A DNA stretch of 64,000 nucleotides, from contig NZ_QPGB01000001.1 of assembly GCF_003335215.1 (NCBI RefSeq), forward strand, positions 310,001-374,000, written 5' to 3'. A program made the position numbers and the translations under genes. Below the pieces are notes generated by a model. The model worked only from the letters and a program-made list of their open reading frames with translations, had not been told where the DNA came from and made no database searches. Within the stretch, counting starts at the first letter, position 1; the number at the start of each line of letters is the position of its first letter. Positions 30,498-39,721 of this stretch are shown here, piece after piece. Source of the DNA: Parvibium lacunae. Lineage in GTDB: Bacteria > Pseudomonadota > Gammaproteobacteria > Burkholderiales > Burkholderiaceae_D.

Positions 30498-30884
30498 TTA
30501 AGTAGCGCTATGCAGGCCGACCGCATTGCCTTCGCTATCACGCATCACCGCAAAATAGCCCATATTGTCGGGTAGTGTGGTTTTCGGTGTGAGGATTGCA
30601 CCGCCAAGGTTTTCGAGGCGTGCCAAAACGGAATCAATCCCGGCTGCGCAATTTAAATAAATCAATACACCTCCGGCGGATTGACTGTGCTGGGGCTGGT
30701 GTTCTGGGTGGTAGTAGAGACAGCCTCCCGTATTTGGTTCTGCATACTCAAACACGGCCAGTTGGGCGGGGCCGCAAGTTTCTGAGCGCAGGGTGGTATC
30801 TAGTAACTGTTGGTAGAACTGAGTGGCACGGGTTAAGTCTGTGACGGGGATTTCAAACCAATTAAGCAGACGCTGATTTGACAT
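30498..30884 (-). CDS. VOC-family (glyoxalase/bleomycin-resistance fold) protein
   Basis: 128 residues from the ATG at 30884, chosen for the AAAGGAAAGG ribosome site upstream. It opens with LLNWFEIPVTDLTRATQFYQ, the first beta-alpha-beta module of the vicinal oxygen chelate fold, and ends with YFAVMRDSEGNAVGLHS. Similar small proteins are lyases or isomerases of unknown substrate. First gene of the VOC-EVE-WYL group. Confidence 0.85.
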   Translation of the reverse strand: MSNQRLLNWFEIPVTDLTRATQFYQQLLDTTLRSETCGPAQLAVFEYAEPNTGGCLYYHPEHQPQHSQSAGGVLIYLNCAAGIDSVLARLENLGGAILTPKTTLPDNMGYFAVMRDSEGNAVGLHSAT

Positions 30885-31037
30885 GATGGGCCTTTCCTTT
30901 CTCGGATAGTTAATCGAACCCAGAGTGTGCGGCCCCCCTCCTGACAACGTAGTGTCAGGAGGTTTTCAGATGGGGAAGCCTGCAACATCCTGTAAACCCA
31001 CTTACAATGTTGTTTTGTTTTTTGACTGCGATTCATT

Positions 31038-31787
31038 ATGTGGCAACGTGTACGCGAAGATATTCAATGCATCCTAGAACGCGATCCGGCAGCACGCTCG
31101 GTCCGCGAGGTGCTTACTTGTTATCCCGGCTTACACGCACTCTGGTTACATCGCATTGCCCATCGTTTCTGGCATTGGGGCTGGCTGTGGCTGGCACGCT
31201 TGGTTTCACATTTTGCGCGCTGGTGGACGGGGATTGAAATTCATCCTGGCGCGACGATTGGTCGCCGGGTGTTTATCGACCATGGCATGGGTGTGGTGAT
31301 TGGTGAAACCGCTGAAATTGGCGATGAATGCACGATCTATCAAGGCGTGACGCTTGGGGGTACTTCGCTTAATCAAGGCAAGCGCCATCCAACGCTCGAA
31401 CGTGGCGTGGTGGTCAGCGCAGGGGCGAAAGTGCTTGGGCCATTTACGGTAGGGGCGGGGGCGCGGATTGGATCAAATGCGGTCGTGCTCAAGGCGGTGC
31501 CCGCTGGGGCAACAGCGGTTGGGATTCCCGCCCGGATTATTGAGGCAGAAAGCGCCAAGACTCGGGAGGCTCAAGCGAATAAAATGGGTTTTTCTGCCTA
31601 TGCCGTGTCCACGGCCCAAGATGATCCACTCACCAAGGCGTTGCACGGGCTAATCGACCATGCAACGAACCAGGATCAGCAGATAGCGTGTATCTTGCAA
31701 GCCTTACAAGCGGCTGGAATCAGTTGCAATAATCCATCTGGCAAGGCACCTTTCGATGCGGCCGGATTAAATCGGATGGTTGACTAG
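31038..31787 (+). CDS. cysE: Serine O-acetyltransferase
   Basis: 249 residues. Makes O-acetylserine for cysteine biosynthesis. A helical N-terminal part is followed by hexapeptide repeats (about 70-175) with the conserved [27 protein letters not shown] and YQGVTLGGT signatures. The short N-terminal domain resembles the EpsC/NifP-like forms. The C-terminal tail (about 180-249) is longer than in many homologues and does not end in the typical cysteine-synthase-binding Ile. A TACAAT (31003-31008) could be its -10 box. Confidence 0.95.
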   Translation: MWQRVREDIQCILERDPAARSVREVLTCYPGLHALWLHRIAHRFWHWGWLWLARLVSHFARWWTGIEIHPGATIGRRVFIDHGMGVVIGETAEIGDECTIYQGVTLGGTSLNQGKRHPTLERGVVVSAGAKVLGPFTVGAGARIGSNAVVLKAVPAGATAVGIPARIIEAESAKTREAQANKMGFSAYAVSTAQDDPLTKALHGLIDHATNQDQQIACILQALQAAGISCNNPSGKAPFDAAGLNRMVD

Positions 31788-31817
31788 GGCTACTAGATAA
31801 GCGCTGCCAGGCACTCA

Positions 31818-32672
31818 TTATGCAGCGTTAAACAAACTGAGGCTTCGATGCAGTTGCAGAGGCCCCCCTTTTTGCCAGAGTAGATACCCTGCTGCGACTT
31901 GACCCTGCTTGTCGATTCGCCAGTCTGGAATGACCCAACGCTGTCCGTGATCGTGTTGGTGGCTAGCCGGGCGATGGGTATGACCATGAATGATTAATTG
32001 CACGCCGTATTGTGGCCACAGAGCATCAATGGCGTGCTGATTCACATCCATAATTTGCATGCTTTTTTGTTGTTTGGCTTGACTGCTTTCGCTGCGAATA
32101 TTCTGAATAATCTGTTGCCGTTGGGCCAGTGGTAGAGCCAAGAACTGGGTTTGCCAAGCGGGTTGACGAACTTGCTGGCGAAAGACTTGATAGTCAATAT
32201 CGTCGGTGCAGTAAGCATCGCCGTGCGTTAATAAAATCCGTTCTTGCTCAAGGACTAAGATTGTGGGATCGGGCAACAGTGTCGCGCTGGCCGCAGACAT
32301 GAAGCGCTCACCCAGCAGTAGATCACGATTACCATGCATGATAAACAACTGTCTGCCAGCAGCAGCAACCTGTGACAACAGGCCAGCCAGTTGGGCATAG
32401 TAGGGTTCAGTGAGTTCTTCATCTCCTGCCCAGTATTCAAACAAATCACCCAGAATAAATAGGCACTGGTGGGGCGTTTGCAAGAAATCTGCGATGAAGC
32501 AGGACAAGGCATGATTCAGCGCTGGTATGTTGCTGTGCAAATGCAAATCTGAAATAAAAACAGCCGATCTCGATTCAAGCGAGAGAACGGCTGTTTGAGT
32601 GTCAGCTGCGTTGGGCGACAATGCCTGGGTAGGCAATTGATCGATACCCAGATTGAGCCGAGCAGAAGACAT
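31818..32672 (-). CDS. lpxH: UDP-2,3-diacylglucosamine diphosphatase
   Basis: 284 residues; cleaves UDP-2,3-diacylglucosamine to lipid X in lipid A synthesis, at the inner membrane face. Metal-binding motifs of the calcineurin-like phosphoesterases are all present: FISDLHLHS, GDLFEYWAGD, HGNRDLLLG, HGDAYC and HGHTHRPA. About 40 extra N-terminal residues precede the domain, so a start further inside is possible, though no better ribosome site is evident. Downstream of the two cyclophilin genes on the same strand (24 bp), convergent with cysE. Confidence 0.94.
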   Translation of the reverse strand: MSSARLNLGIDQLPTQALSPNAADTQTAVLSLESRSAVFISDLHLHSNIPALNHALSCFIADFLQTPHQCLFILGDLFEYWAGDEELTEPYYAQLAGLLSQVAAAGRQLFIMHGNRDLLLGERFMSAASATLLPDPTILVLEQERILLTHGDAYCTDDIDYQVFRQQVRQPAWQTQFLALPLAQRQQIIQNIRSESSQAKQQKSMQIMDVNQHAIDALWPQYGVQLIIHGHTHRPASHQHDHGQRWVIPDWRIDKQGQVAAGYLLWQKGGPLQLHRSLSLFNAA

Positions 32673-32696
32673 CGCGAGGGTGATTTGTGCGTGGAT

Positions 32697-33182
32697 TTAA
32701 ACTGCTTCCGCTTTTGTGATGACGATATCTTCTACAGGAACATCCTGATGAAAGCCACTGCGGCCAGTTTTAGTGCTTTTAATTTTTTCAACGACATCAA
32801 AACCATCGACCACTTTGCCAAAAACTGCATAGCCCCAGCCATCGGGTTGAGGGTAGTTCAACCCCTGGTTGTCAACGACATTAATAAAAAATTGCGCAGT
32901 GGCTGAGTGCGGTTGCATAGTCCGGGCCATGGCAACCGTATATTTGTCATTTTTTAAACCATTTTTAGATTCACACTCGATTGGTTCGCGTGTTGGTTTT
33001 TGTTCCATCCCTGGTACAAATCCACCCCCTTGAATCATAAAGCCATTGATGACCCGATGAAAAATGGTCCCATCATAGTGACCGTCCTGTACATATTGCA
33101 AGAAATTCGCCGCAGATTTTGGCGCTTTTTCCGTATCGAGTTCTAACGTGATCGTACCGAGGTTGGTGTGCAGTTTAATCAT
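32697..33182 (-). CDS. ppiB: Cytoplasmic cyclophilin-type peptidylprolyl isomerase
   Basis: 161 residues without a signal peptide. Catalytic and core motifs [13 protein letters not shown], and [19 protein letters not shown], are intact. I prefer the ATG at 33182 because AAGGA lies eight bases upstream; the ATG at 33191 touches that site. It lies 39 bp after an exported paralogue on the same strand, so this is a tandem pair serving cytoplasm and periplasm, followed by lpxH. Confidence 0.94.
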   Translation of the reverse strand: MIKLHTNLGTITLELDTEKAPKSAANFLQYVQDGHYDGTIFHRVINGFMIQGGGFVPGMEQKPTREPIECESKNGLKNDKYTVAMARTMQPHSATAQFFINVVDNQGLNYPQPDGWGYAVFGKVVDGFDVVEKIKSTKTGRSGFHQDVPVEDIVITKAEAV

Positions 33183-33221
33183 GAGTTGCATCCTTATTGA
33201 GTGTTAGGGGGGATTGAAATT

Positions 33222-33797
33222 TCAGTCTTTTTGAATAGTGGCACTCTCGATAATAACCGGTTCGAGTGGTACATCTTGATGAAAACCAACGTTACCTGTT
33301 CGTACTGCACGGATTTTATCCACGACGTCCATACCGTGGATGACACGGCCAAATACGGTATAGCCGTGACCATCAAAAGAAGGGAAGTCGAGATTAGGGT
33401 TATCAACCACATTAATAAAAAATTGGGACGTTGCTGAGTTTGGATCATTGGTGCGCGCCATAGCAATGCTGCCACGTGTATTCTTCAGGCCATTACGAGA
33501 TTCAATGGCAATCGGTGGTCGCGTGGCTTTCTGTTGCATGTCTTTGGTGAAGCCGCCACCTTGGATCATAAAATGCTGAATTACACGATGAAATACCGTG
33601 CCGTTGTAATGCCCATTTTTGACATAGGTGAGGAAATTTTCAACCGTCTTTGGGGCTTTAGCCGCATTCAATTCAACGACGATAGTCCCTTGAGTCGTTT
33701 TTAATACAACGTTCGTTGGCGCTTGGGCCCATGCTTTGGCAACACCTAGGGCGATTACGAAACCTGCACAGAGTTGCAAGAGAAATCGTTTTTGCAT
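33222..33797 (-). CDS. ppiA: Exported cyclophilin-type peptidylprolyl isomerase
   Basis: 191 residues with a signal peptide (about 1-25, ending AKAWAQ). The isomerase domain has [15 protein letters not shown] and AMARTNDPNSATSQFFINV, almost the same as its downstream neighbour, showing a gene duplication followed by a change in location. Acts on proline bonds of periplasmic and outer membrane proteins. Part of the minus-strand run with the L,D-transpeptidase upstream (26 bp). Confidence 0.93.
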   Translation of the reverse strand: MQKRFLLQLCAGFVIALGVAKAWAQAPTNVVLKTTQGTIVVELNAAKAPKTVENFLTYVKNGHYNGTVFHRVIQHFMIQGGGFTKDMQQKATRPPIAIESRNGLKNTRGSIAMARTNDPNSATSQFFINVVDNPNLDFPSFDGHGYTVFGRVIHGMDVVDKIRAVRTGNVGFHQDVPLEPVIIESATIQKD

Positions 33798-33823
33798 ATC
33801 AGTCCTTCCAATATCAGTTGGGA

Positions 33824-35071
33824 TTAGGCTGCTTCTTCAACCAGAATCCGCCAGCGGCCTTGTTCTTTAATCCAGAACTGGCGCTTGCGCATTTTGTTTT
33901 CTAGGTTATTCGATTTGTAATCTTGATCAAAAGTGACAACAATCATCTCGTCCGATTTATTAGGGTATCGAAACATCGATAGATTACTAACGCCGACTTT
34001 GATCCAGGTTTTACTCTGATTAACAGCATTTTTACGTTCGGCCCACTGGTTGTAATTCAGGCCATCACCCTGGAAGCGCATAGCATAATGACCAAGATAC
34101 CGTCGCATATCGCGGCTTTCCCAATCACGCCGCCAAGTGTCAAAGGCGGACTGAAATTGCTCTCGCTCGCGCTGCCAGTCATCAAGATTCAGCCACTCCA
34201 CTTCCTCACTAATTACAACTGGCGTTGTGCCAGGATTAATCCACTGTGCGATTTTTTGTAAATCAGGATTGGACAGCACCACGCAGCCATTGCTGGCCTT
34301 AGGGGGGCGACTGTAGGTATTGCTGGGCACGCCATGTAACCAAATACCCGAGCCAGTGCGGCCATTCAAGCGATCCCATTCATTCGGATAGTTGATGGGA
34401 AACGCCCCCGCACCGTAGAAGTCATCTAATTTACTGTCGGGGATGCTGCTCGTGACATGGTATACCCCGATGGGGGTCTTCTCATCCCCTTCGCGCAATT
34501 TGAAGGAGCCACTTTTTCCTTGGGTCATGTAAAAATCGGCCAAAAAGCGCGGTTGTCCATTGGTATTTTCATAGACATAAAGGCGCGAGCGTTTGGTATC
34601 CACGACGATGGCGGTGCGCTGATCTGTACGTAATTGCAGTAGGTAACGGGGTACTCGATTGCTCGGCGGCTTCTCAAGATAGCCGCGTAACCGTTGTAAC
34701 GCCTCTTCCCTGAGGGCGCGTACTCTCTCATCCGGTATATTCGGAATATCGCCAATTGTCCGCAAGGGGGCAACGCGGGCACGCAATAAGTCTCCTTGAA
34801 TGAGATAGGCGAGCCGAAAATTAGGGTAGGCCTGCAGCAGGGCATCATTCAACTTAGTTGCTTCGCTCATACGATTTGCGGCAATCGCGCGCAAAATCTT
34901 ATTGAGTTGGGCCTCGATATCGCTGCTGTTATTGAGAGCAGGGCTTTGCGCTGCCACGGCCGCACTAAAAGTGAGTGCCACAAGGCCAGGGAAAAAGCGA
35001 ATTAGGAACCGATAAAATAGAATCAAAAGCAGCATTATTTCAAACATCAAAAATACAATGGGGTGTGGCAT
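33824..35071 (-). CDS. L,D-transpeptidase (YkuD) with C-terminal Cds6/SnoaL-like domain
   Basis: 415 residues. A hydrophobic N-terminus (about 10-40) suggests export or anchoring. A helical region (about 45-140) leads to a YkuD catalytic domain (about 150-290) with HGVPSNTYS and SNGCVVLS, the His and Cys of L,D-transpeptidases that crosslink peptidoglycan or attach proteins to it. The last 110 residues (WRRDWESRDMRRYLGHYAMR onward) form a SnoaL-like domain similar to the C-terminus of the adjacent TPR protein. An upstream ATG choice within the first 10 residues is uncertain. Partner of the TPR gene in one operon. Confidence 0.92.
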   Translation of the reverse strand: MPHPIVFLMFEIMLLLILFYRFLIRFFPGLVALTFSAAVAAQSPALNNSSDIEAQLNKILRAIAANRMSEATKLNDALLQAYPNFRLAYLIQGDLLRARVAPLRTIGDIPNIPDERVRALREEALQRLRGYLEKPPSNRVPRYLLQLRTDQRTAIVVDTKRSRLYVYENTNGQPRFLADFYMTQGKSGSFKLREGDEKTPIGVYHVTSSIPDSKLDDFYGAGAFPINYPNEWDRLNGRTGSGIWLHGVPSNTYSRPPKASNGCVVLSNPDLQKIAQWINPGTTPVVISEEVEWLNLDDWQREREQFQSAFDTWRRDWESRDMRRYLGHYAMRFQGDGLNYNQWAERKNAVNQSKTWIKVGVSNLSMFRYPNKSDEMIVVTFDQDYKSNNLENKMRKRQFWIKEQGRWRILVEEAA

Positions 35072-35102
35072 GCCACACCCCTGGGGGCCATCGAAAATGG
35101 GA

Positions 35103-36209
35103 TTAGTTTCCTGAGCGCTCTTCGACGATCACCCACTTGCCATTTGATTTTTGCAGTTCAAGTGTCTTCCGGCTTGAGGTGCTAAGGCGATCCGACTTGT
35201 AATTCTGACGGAATTTCGCCACCGCTTTATCACCATTTTGCTGAATCTGTAACTGCTCGACCTGCACTTCAATTTTATTTTTACCTTCAATCCGTTGCCG
35301 CCGTTCCTGCTCCCAGGCGCTACGGCTCATGCCTTTGGGGGTATCAAAGTCTTTACCATAAAACGCTAAGTAAGATTTGGTGTCTTGGCGTGACCACGCT
35401 TTAGCCCAGGATTGAACAGTGCTTCCAATTTCCTCTGAATCATTCACTTTGGACGCAGCCGCAGGAGCAGGGGCGACTGGTGTGGACTTATTCGGCGCTG
35501 TGTCCGTTACCACTTGAGGTTTGGGCGGTTCAATAGCTGGTTTGGGGCCGCTCACTGGCGCAGCAGGGGCGGGTGCCGGCTGAATTGGGCTGGTCGCTGC
35601 GGGGCGGTTGTTAGCTGCAACGGTGGCTGGAGGGCGAGTCTTGCCACCGCCTACTAAGTCACGAATCAGCGCCAGCTTGGTTTGAGCGGTGGTGTTATTC
35701 GCATCCAACTGTAGCGCTTTGTCATAAGCTTGGCTGGCAAGCTTGGAATAGACGTCACCCAGATTTTCATGGGCGGTCGCGTAGCTAGGGTGGGTACGTA
35801 TGGCCATTTCCAGGGCAGCGCGTGCCTTGTCAAATTGGCCTTGAGCCGCATACAAAACAGCCAAATTATTGTAGGGCTCGGGTAGTTCGGGGTAGTCTTC
35901 GGTCAACCGTAAAAAGACTTGTACTGCATCTTGAGTTTTGCTTTGCTCGGTCAGAATCAAACCCTTCAAGAAGCGCATTTGCGCATCGCGGGGTTTGCTG
36001 GCCAGAAACGTATCTGCGCGAGACATGGCCTGGTCGAGCTGCCCGGCGCGCAGGAGGCGAGTCACTTCTTGGGCTTCATCCGCATAGACTGGCGCCGCCA
36101 TGCAACAAGCCGCCAATAACGCCCCGAGTAATCGATGGCGGCCCCATTGACGCAGGGAAACGAGATGGTTTGGGGATGACTGACAACGGCGTTGCTCAAG
36201 CTGTTGCAT
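35103..36209 (-). CDS. Exported TPR protein with C-terminal Cds6/SnoaL-like domain
   Basis: 368 residues. An N-terminal signal segment (about 27-44, LLGALLAACCMAAPVYA) is followed by about four tetratricopeptide repeats (about 45-180, for example LPEPYNNLAVLYAAQGQFDK), a long Pro/Ala-rich linker (about 190-255) and a C-terminal domain with WAKAWSRQDTKSYLAFYGKD and NYKSDRL. That domain matches the C-terminus of the L,D-transpeptidase encoded 31 bp downstream. The pair probably acts together in the cell envelope, the TPR part as a scaffold. First gene of the minus-strand run. Confidence 0.87.
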   Translation of the reverse strand: MQQLEQRRCQSSPNHLVSLRQWGRHRLLGALLAACCMAAPVYADEAQEVTRLLRAGQLDQAMSRADTFLASKPRDAQMRFLKGLILTEQSKTQDAVQVFLRLTEDYPELPEPYNNLAVLYAAQGQFDKARAALEMAIRTHPSYATAHENLGDVYSKLASQAYDKALQLDANNTTAQTKLALIRDLVGGGKTRPPATVAANNRPAATSPIQPAPAPAAPVSGPKPAIEPPKPQVVTDTAPNKSTPVAPAPAAASKVNDSEEIGSTVQSWAKAWSRQDTKSYLAFYGKDFDTPKGMSRSAWEQERRQRIEGKNKIEVQVEQLQIQQNGDKAVAKFRQNYKSDRLSTSSRKTLELQKSNGKWVIVEERSGN

Positions 36210-36340
36210 AGGGGCCTCTCGGTAAAGACGATATGGTTGCTAATACTGGTTTAAATAGGGCTTACGAATTCTTGCTTAATCTATGACACCTGACTGATCA
36301 CTGCTGTTGGGGCAGAGGCAATACGGTATACTTCCAAGAT

Positions 36341-36363
36341 TCTACCAAGAATATTTTGGTAGA
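36341..36363. promoter_or_regulatory. Inverted repeat upstream of the TPR/LDT operon
   Basis: Perfect 8-bp arms TCTACCAA and TTGGTAGA around a 7-bp AT-rich centre, 132 bp before the TPR gene start. Possible operator. Confidence 0.35.
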
Positions 36364-36467
36364 TTTGCGATTCAGTCGCTCAATCATCGGGAAAATTGTG
36401 GAGATCGCGGCTGGAATGCGAAAAATGTCGTAAATCATGCGCAGGTTTGATCAGGCTATGGGCCTGT

Positions 36468-36483
36468 TGTCGCTGTGGCGACA
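36468..36483. promoter_or_regulatory. Inverted repeat overlapping the presumed cysS promoter
   Basis: TGTCGC, TGTG, GCGACA is a perfect 6-4-6 repeat, placed between the presumed -35 and -10 elements (CATAAT at 36487). It could be an operator or a small hairpin. Confidence 0.35.
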
Positions 36484-36551
36484 TGCCATAATTTTCTAAC
36501 TCTTTATTCTTTCACCAGTCTCTCTATGACTGCGGGTTATCTATTTGCTCT

Positions 36552-37955
36552 ATGTTGACTCTGTTTAATACCCTAACACGCCAAAAAGAAGTCTTTAAGC
36601 CGCTTGTGCCGGGCCAGGTCAACATGTATGTTTGCGGCATGACCGTCTATGACTACTGTCATATTGGGCATGCGCGGGTGATGGTGGTTTTTGACATGGT
36701 GCAACGCTGGCTGCGCTGCTCTGGATACGCGGTGACCTACGTGCGCAACATTACTGACATTGACGATAAGATCATCAAGCGTGCAGTCGAGAATGGTGAG
36801 CGGATCAGTCAATTGACGCAACGCTTTATCGATGCGATGAATCAAGATGCAGCTGCATTAGGGGTTGAACCCCCTGATCACGAGCCTCGTGCGACAGAAT
36901 ATATTCCGCAGATGTTGAACTTGATTGAGAAACTAGCTGCAAATGGATTGGCTTATCAATCAACCCAAGGCGATGTGAATTATGCAGTTCGTAAATTCGC
37001 CGGCTACGGCAAATTGTCAGGGAAATCGCTGGACGACTTACGCGCAGGGGAGCGTGTCGATGTCGATCAACACAAACAAGATCCCTTGGATTTTGTGCTC
37101 TGGAAGCGTGCGAAAGCAACGGAGCCTGACGAGGTAAAGTGGCCTTCTTCTTGGGGGTACGGACGCCCGGGTTGGCATATTGAGTGCTCTGCCATGAGCT
37201 CCGCTCTGTTGGGGCCACGCTTCGATATTCACGGTGGTGGCGCTGATTTACAGTTTCCCCATCACGAAAATGAAATTGCACAGAGTGAAGGGGCTCATCC
37301 AGAAGCTGGGCAATTTGTTAATTATTGGATGCACAATGGTTTTATCCGCGTAGATGGCGAAAAAATGTCCAAATCATTGGGCAATTTCTTCATGATTCGG
37401 GATGTTTTAGCTCGCTACGATGCAGAAGTCGTGCGCTTTTTTATTCTTCGCACCCAGTATCGCAGTCCGATCAACTACTCCGAAGAAAATTTAAACGAGG
37501 CCAAACAAGCGCTTGGCCGTTTGTACGTCGCCTTGCGTGATACGCCTGCCCAACCGCTAACGATCGACTGGGCTCAAGACTATGCAGCCCGTTTCAAGGC
37601 CGCATTGGATGACGACTTTAATACGCCCGTGGCGTTTGCCGTCCTCTTTGATCTGGCCACTGAGGTTAATAAAACACATGATCCGGTGCTGGCAGGCTAC
37701 CTTTTGCAACTAGGGGCAGTGCTTGGCTTGTTACAGCAGGCCCCAATCCAGTATCTGCAAGGGGGGGCGGCGACGAATGCAAGCTCAGACTCCACAATCA
37801 CAGAAGCAGAAACGATTGAGGCTCTAGTTCAACGTCGCAGTACTGCCAAACAGGCACGAGACTATGCGGAAGCCGATAAAATCCGTGCGCAATTGACTGC
37901 GTTGGGGATTGTTCTTGAAGATACCGCGCAAGGAACGTTATGGCGTCGCGTGTGA
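36552..37955 (+). CDS. cysS: Cysteinyl-tRNA synthetase
   Basis: 467 residues, class I synthetase. [18 protein letters not shown] holds the zinc-ligand Cys and the HIGH motif, and EKMSKSLGN is the KMSKS loop. Further zinc ligands are in HIECSAMSS and FPHHENE. The catalytic core and the C-terminal anticodon-binding part ([20 protein letters not shown]) are complete. The end overlaps the next gene by 16 bases, so the DNA glycosylase is translationally coupled. Confidence 0.98.
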   Translation: MLTLFNTLTRQKEVFKPLVPGQVNMYVCGMTVYDYCHIGHARVMVVFDMVQRWLRCSGYAVTYVRNITDIDDKIIKRAVENGERISQLTQRFIDAMNQDAAALGVEPPDHEPRATEYIPQMLNLIEKLAANGLAYQSTQGDVNYAVRKFAGYGKLSGKSLDDLRAGERVDVDQHKQDPLDFVLWKRAKATEPDEVKWPSSWGYGRPGWHIECSAMSSALLGPRFDIHGGGADLQFPHHENEIAQSEGAHPEAGQFVNYWMHNGFIRVDGEKMSKSLGNFFMIRDVLARYDAEVVRFFILRTQYRSPINYSEENLNEAKQALGRLYVALRDTPAQPLTIDWAQDYAARFKAALDDDFNTPVAFAVLFDLATEVNKTHDPVLAGYLLQLGAVLGLLQQAPIQYLQGGAATNASSDSTITEAETIEALVQRRSTAKQARDYAEADKIRAQLTALGIVLEDTAQGTLWRRV

Positions 37956-38599
37956 ACGCAGCTGCGTTGATCATTCATCCCGATGCGCCAGATTACTGGC
38001 GTCAGGCCTGCACTGAGTTGATGCAGCAAGATCGCATTATGCGCCGTTTAATTCCTCAGTACGCCGATCTGACCCTCGTATCGCGAGGGGATCCATTCAT
38101 GACGCTAGCGCGCTCAATTGTTGGCCAGCAGATATCTGTTAAAGCCGCTGAAGCTGTATGGCAACGTTTATTGGTCGCCATTCCTCGCATGAGCCCTGGT
38201 GCTGTTTTGCGCCGTTCTTCTGAGACTTTGGCTGCCTGCGGCTTGTCGAAGCGTAAGGTCGAGTACATCACTGATTTAGCACAGCATTTTAAAGAGGGCC
38301 GTCTGCATGTCGCGAAGTGGGCTGACATGGATGATGAGGCCGTCATCAGTGAGTTGGTGCAGATACGTGGGATCGGCCGCTGGACGGCAGAAATGTTTCT
38401 GATGTTTAATTTATTGCGGCCAAATGTCTTGCCCCTAGACGATTTGGGCTTACTCAAAGGAATCAGTGTCCATTATTTCAGTGGCGAGCCCGTGACTCGC
38501 AGTGATGCGCGTGAGGTCGCTGAAAATTGGGCGCCTTGGTGCACGGTTGCCACCTGGTATTTATGGCGCAGTTTGGATCCGATTCCCGTTGAATATTAG
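37940..38599 (+). CDS. DNA-3-methyladenine glycosylase (AlkA/HhH-GPD type)
   Basis: 219 residues. Removes alkylated bases from DNA. The helix-hairpin-helix is [19 protein letters not shown] (about 135-153) and the catalytic Asp is in [11 protein letters not shown] shortly after. [18 protein letters not shown] is the typical first conserved helix pair. There is no iron-sulphur cluster motif and no N-terminal AlkA domain, so it is the short MPG/AlkA-II form. Overlaps cysS by 16 bases. Confidence 0.92.
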   Translation: MASRVNAAALIIHPDAPDYWRQACTELMQQDRIMRRLIPQYADLTLVSRGDPFMTLARSIVGQQISVKAAEAVWQRLLVAIPRMSPGAVLRRSSETLAACGLSKRKVEYITDLAQHFKEGRLHVAKWADMDDEAVISELVQIRGIGRWTAEMFLMFNLLRPNVLPLDDLGLLKGISVHYFSGEPVTRSDAREVAENWAPWCTVATWYLWRSLDPIPVEY

Positions 38600-38740
38600 C
38601 GGTTATGGAAATAATCGACCCTAAGGTCGGCTTGCCGGCGGGTTGTTTGCTTATCGATATTAAGTTTTACTGATCACATTAATGAGTCAAAGGGCGCGCT
38701 GCGGTAGTAGTGAGCCAGTGTTAAAAAAGAGGGAGTCACG

Positions 38741-39709
38741 ATGAAAACGACGTTTTTGGATTTTGAGCAATCGATTGCAGAACTCGAAAATAAAGTAGAG
38801 GAGCTGCGCTATGTTCAAGATGAGTCAGCCGTTGACATATCTGAAGAAATTGACCGTCTTAAAAGCAAAAGCGAGAGCCTCACGAAAGAAATATATGCCA
38901 AGTTAACCCCATGGCAGATTTCACAGGTCGCACGGCATCCACAACGCCCTTATACCTTTGACTATATTCGCGAGATTTTCACTGATTTTCATGAGTTGCA
39001 TGGCGACCGTGCTTTCGCTGATGATTTATCGATTGTAGGGGGATTAGCCCGTTTTAATGGCATGCCCGTCATGGTGATCGGCCATCAAAAAGGGCGTGAT
39101 ACCAAAGAACGCGCCATGCGTAACTTTGGCATGAGTAAACCAGAAGGTTATCGAAAAGCAGAGCGTCTGATGCGGCTGGCAGAAAAATTTGGCATTCCTG
39201 TGATGACATTTGTCGATACCCCGGGTGCTTATCCAGGCATTGATGCAGAAGAGCGTGGCCAGTCAGAAGCAATCGGGAAAAATTTATACGTTATGGCAGA
39301 GCTGAATGTGCCGATTATCAGCACGATTATTGGTGAAGGCGGGTCTGGTGGTGCCTTAGCCATTGCTGTGAGCGATATGACGCTGATGCTGCAATATGCC
39401 GTTTACTCGGTTATTTCTCCCGAGGGCTGTGCCTCTATTTTATGGAAGAGTGCTGCCAAAGCGCCGGAAGCCGCCGAAACCATGGGTATTACCGCCCATC
39501 GTTTAAAAGCATTGGGGTTGATTGATCGGATCGTCAGTGAGCCTGTTGGCGGGGCGCATCGCGACCCGCAAGCGATGGCACAAGCATTGAAAAAAGCGTT
39601 GGCTGATGCCTTACGACAATTCAAAGAAACCAGTCCCGCGGCGCTAAAAGCTGCCCGTCTAGAGCGCCTCCTTTCTTACGGTAAATTCAAAGATGGTCAC
39701 GCCGCTTGA
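38741..39709 (+). CDS. accA: Acetyl-CoA carboxylase carboxyltransferase subunit alpha
   Basis: 322 residues. With AccD transfers carboxyl from biotin to acetyl-CoA, the first step of fatty acid synthesis. The helical N-terminus ([20 protein letters not shown]) and the crotonase-like core with [20 protein letters not shown] are characteristic; oxyanion-forming glycines are in that motif. GAGGGAG upstream supports the ATG. A 141-bp gap separates it from the glycosylase gene; tilS follows after 12 bases. Confidence 0.98.
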   Translation: MKTTFLDFEQSIAELENKVEELRYVQDESAVDISEEIDRLKSKSESLTKEIYAKLTPWQISQVARHPQRPYTFDYIREIFTDFHELHGDRAFADDLSIVGGLARFNGMPVMVIGHQKGRDTKERAMRNFGMSKPEGYRKAERLMRLAEKFGIPVMTFVDTPGAYPGIDAEERGQSEAIGKNLYVMAELNVPIISTIIGEGGSGGALAIAVSDMTLMLQYAVYSVISPEGCASILWKSAAKAPEAAETMGITAHRLKALGLIDRIVSEPVGGAHRDPQAMAQALKKALADALRQFKETSPAALKAARLERLLSYGKFKDGHAA

Positions 39710-39721
39710 TCACTTGCGGAC

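Larger units (their letters stand above)
36210..36551. other. 342-bp divergent control region between the TPR/LDT operon and cysS
   Basis: No gene is seen. It holds two inverted repeats: TCTACCAA (36341-36348) with TTGGTAGA (36356-36363), and TGTCGC-TGTG-GCGACA (36468-36483). The second lies just before CATAAT (36487-36492), a possible cysS -10 box. No T-box leader was recognised, as expected for a proteobacterium. Confidence 0.5.
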
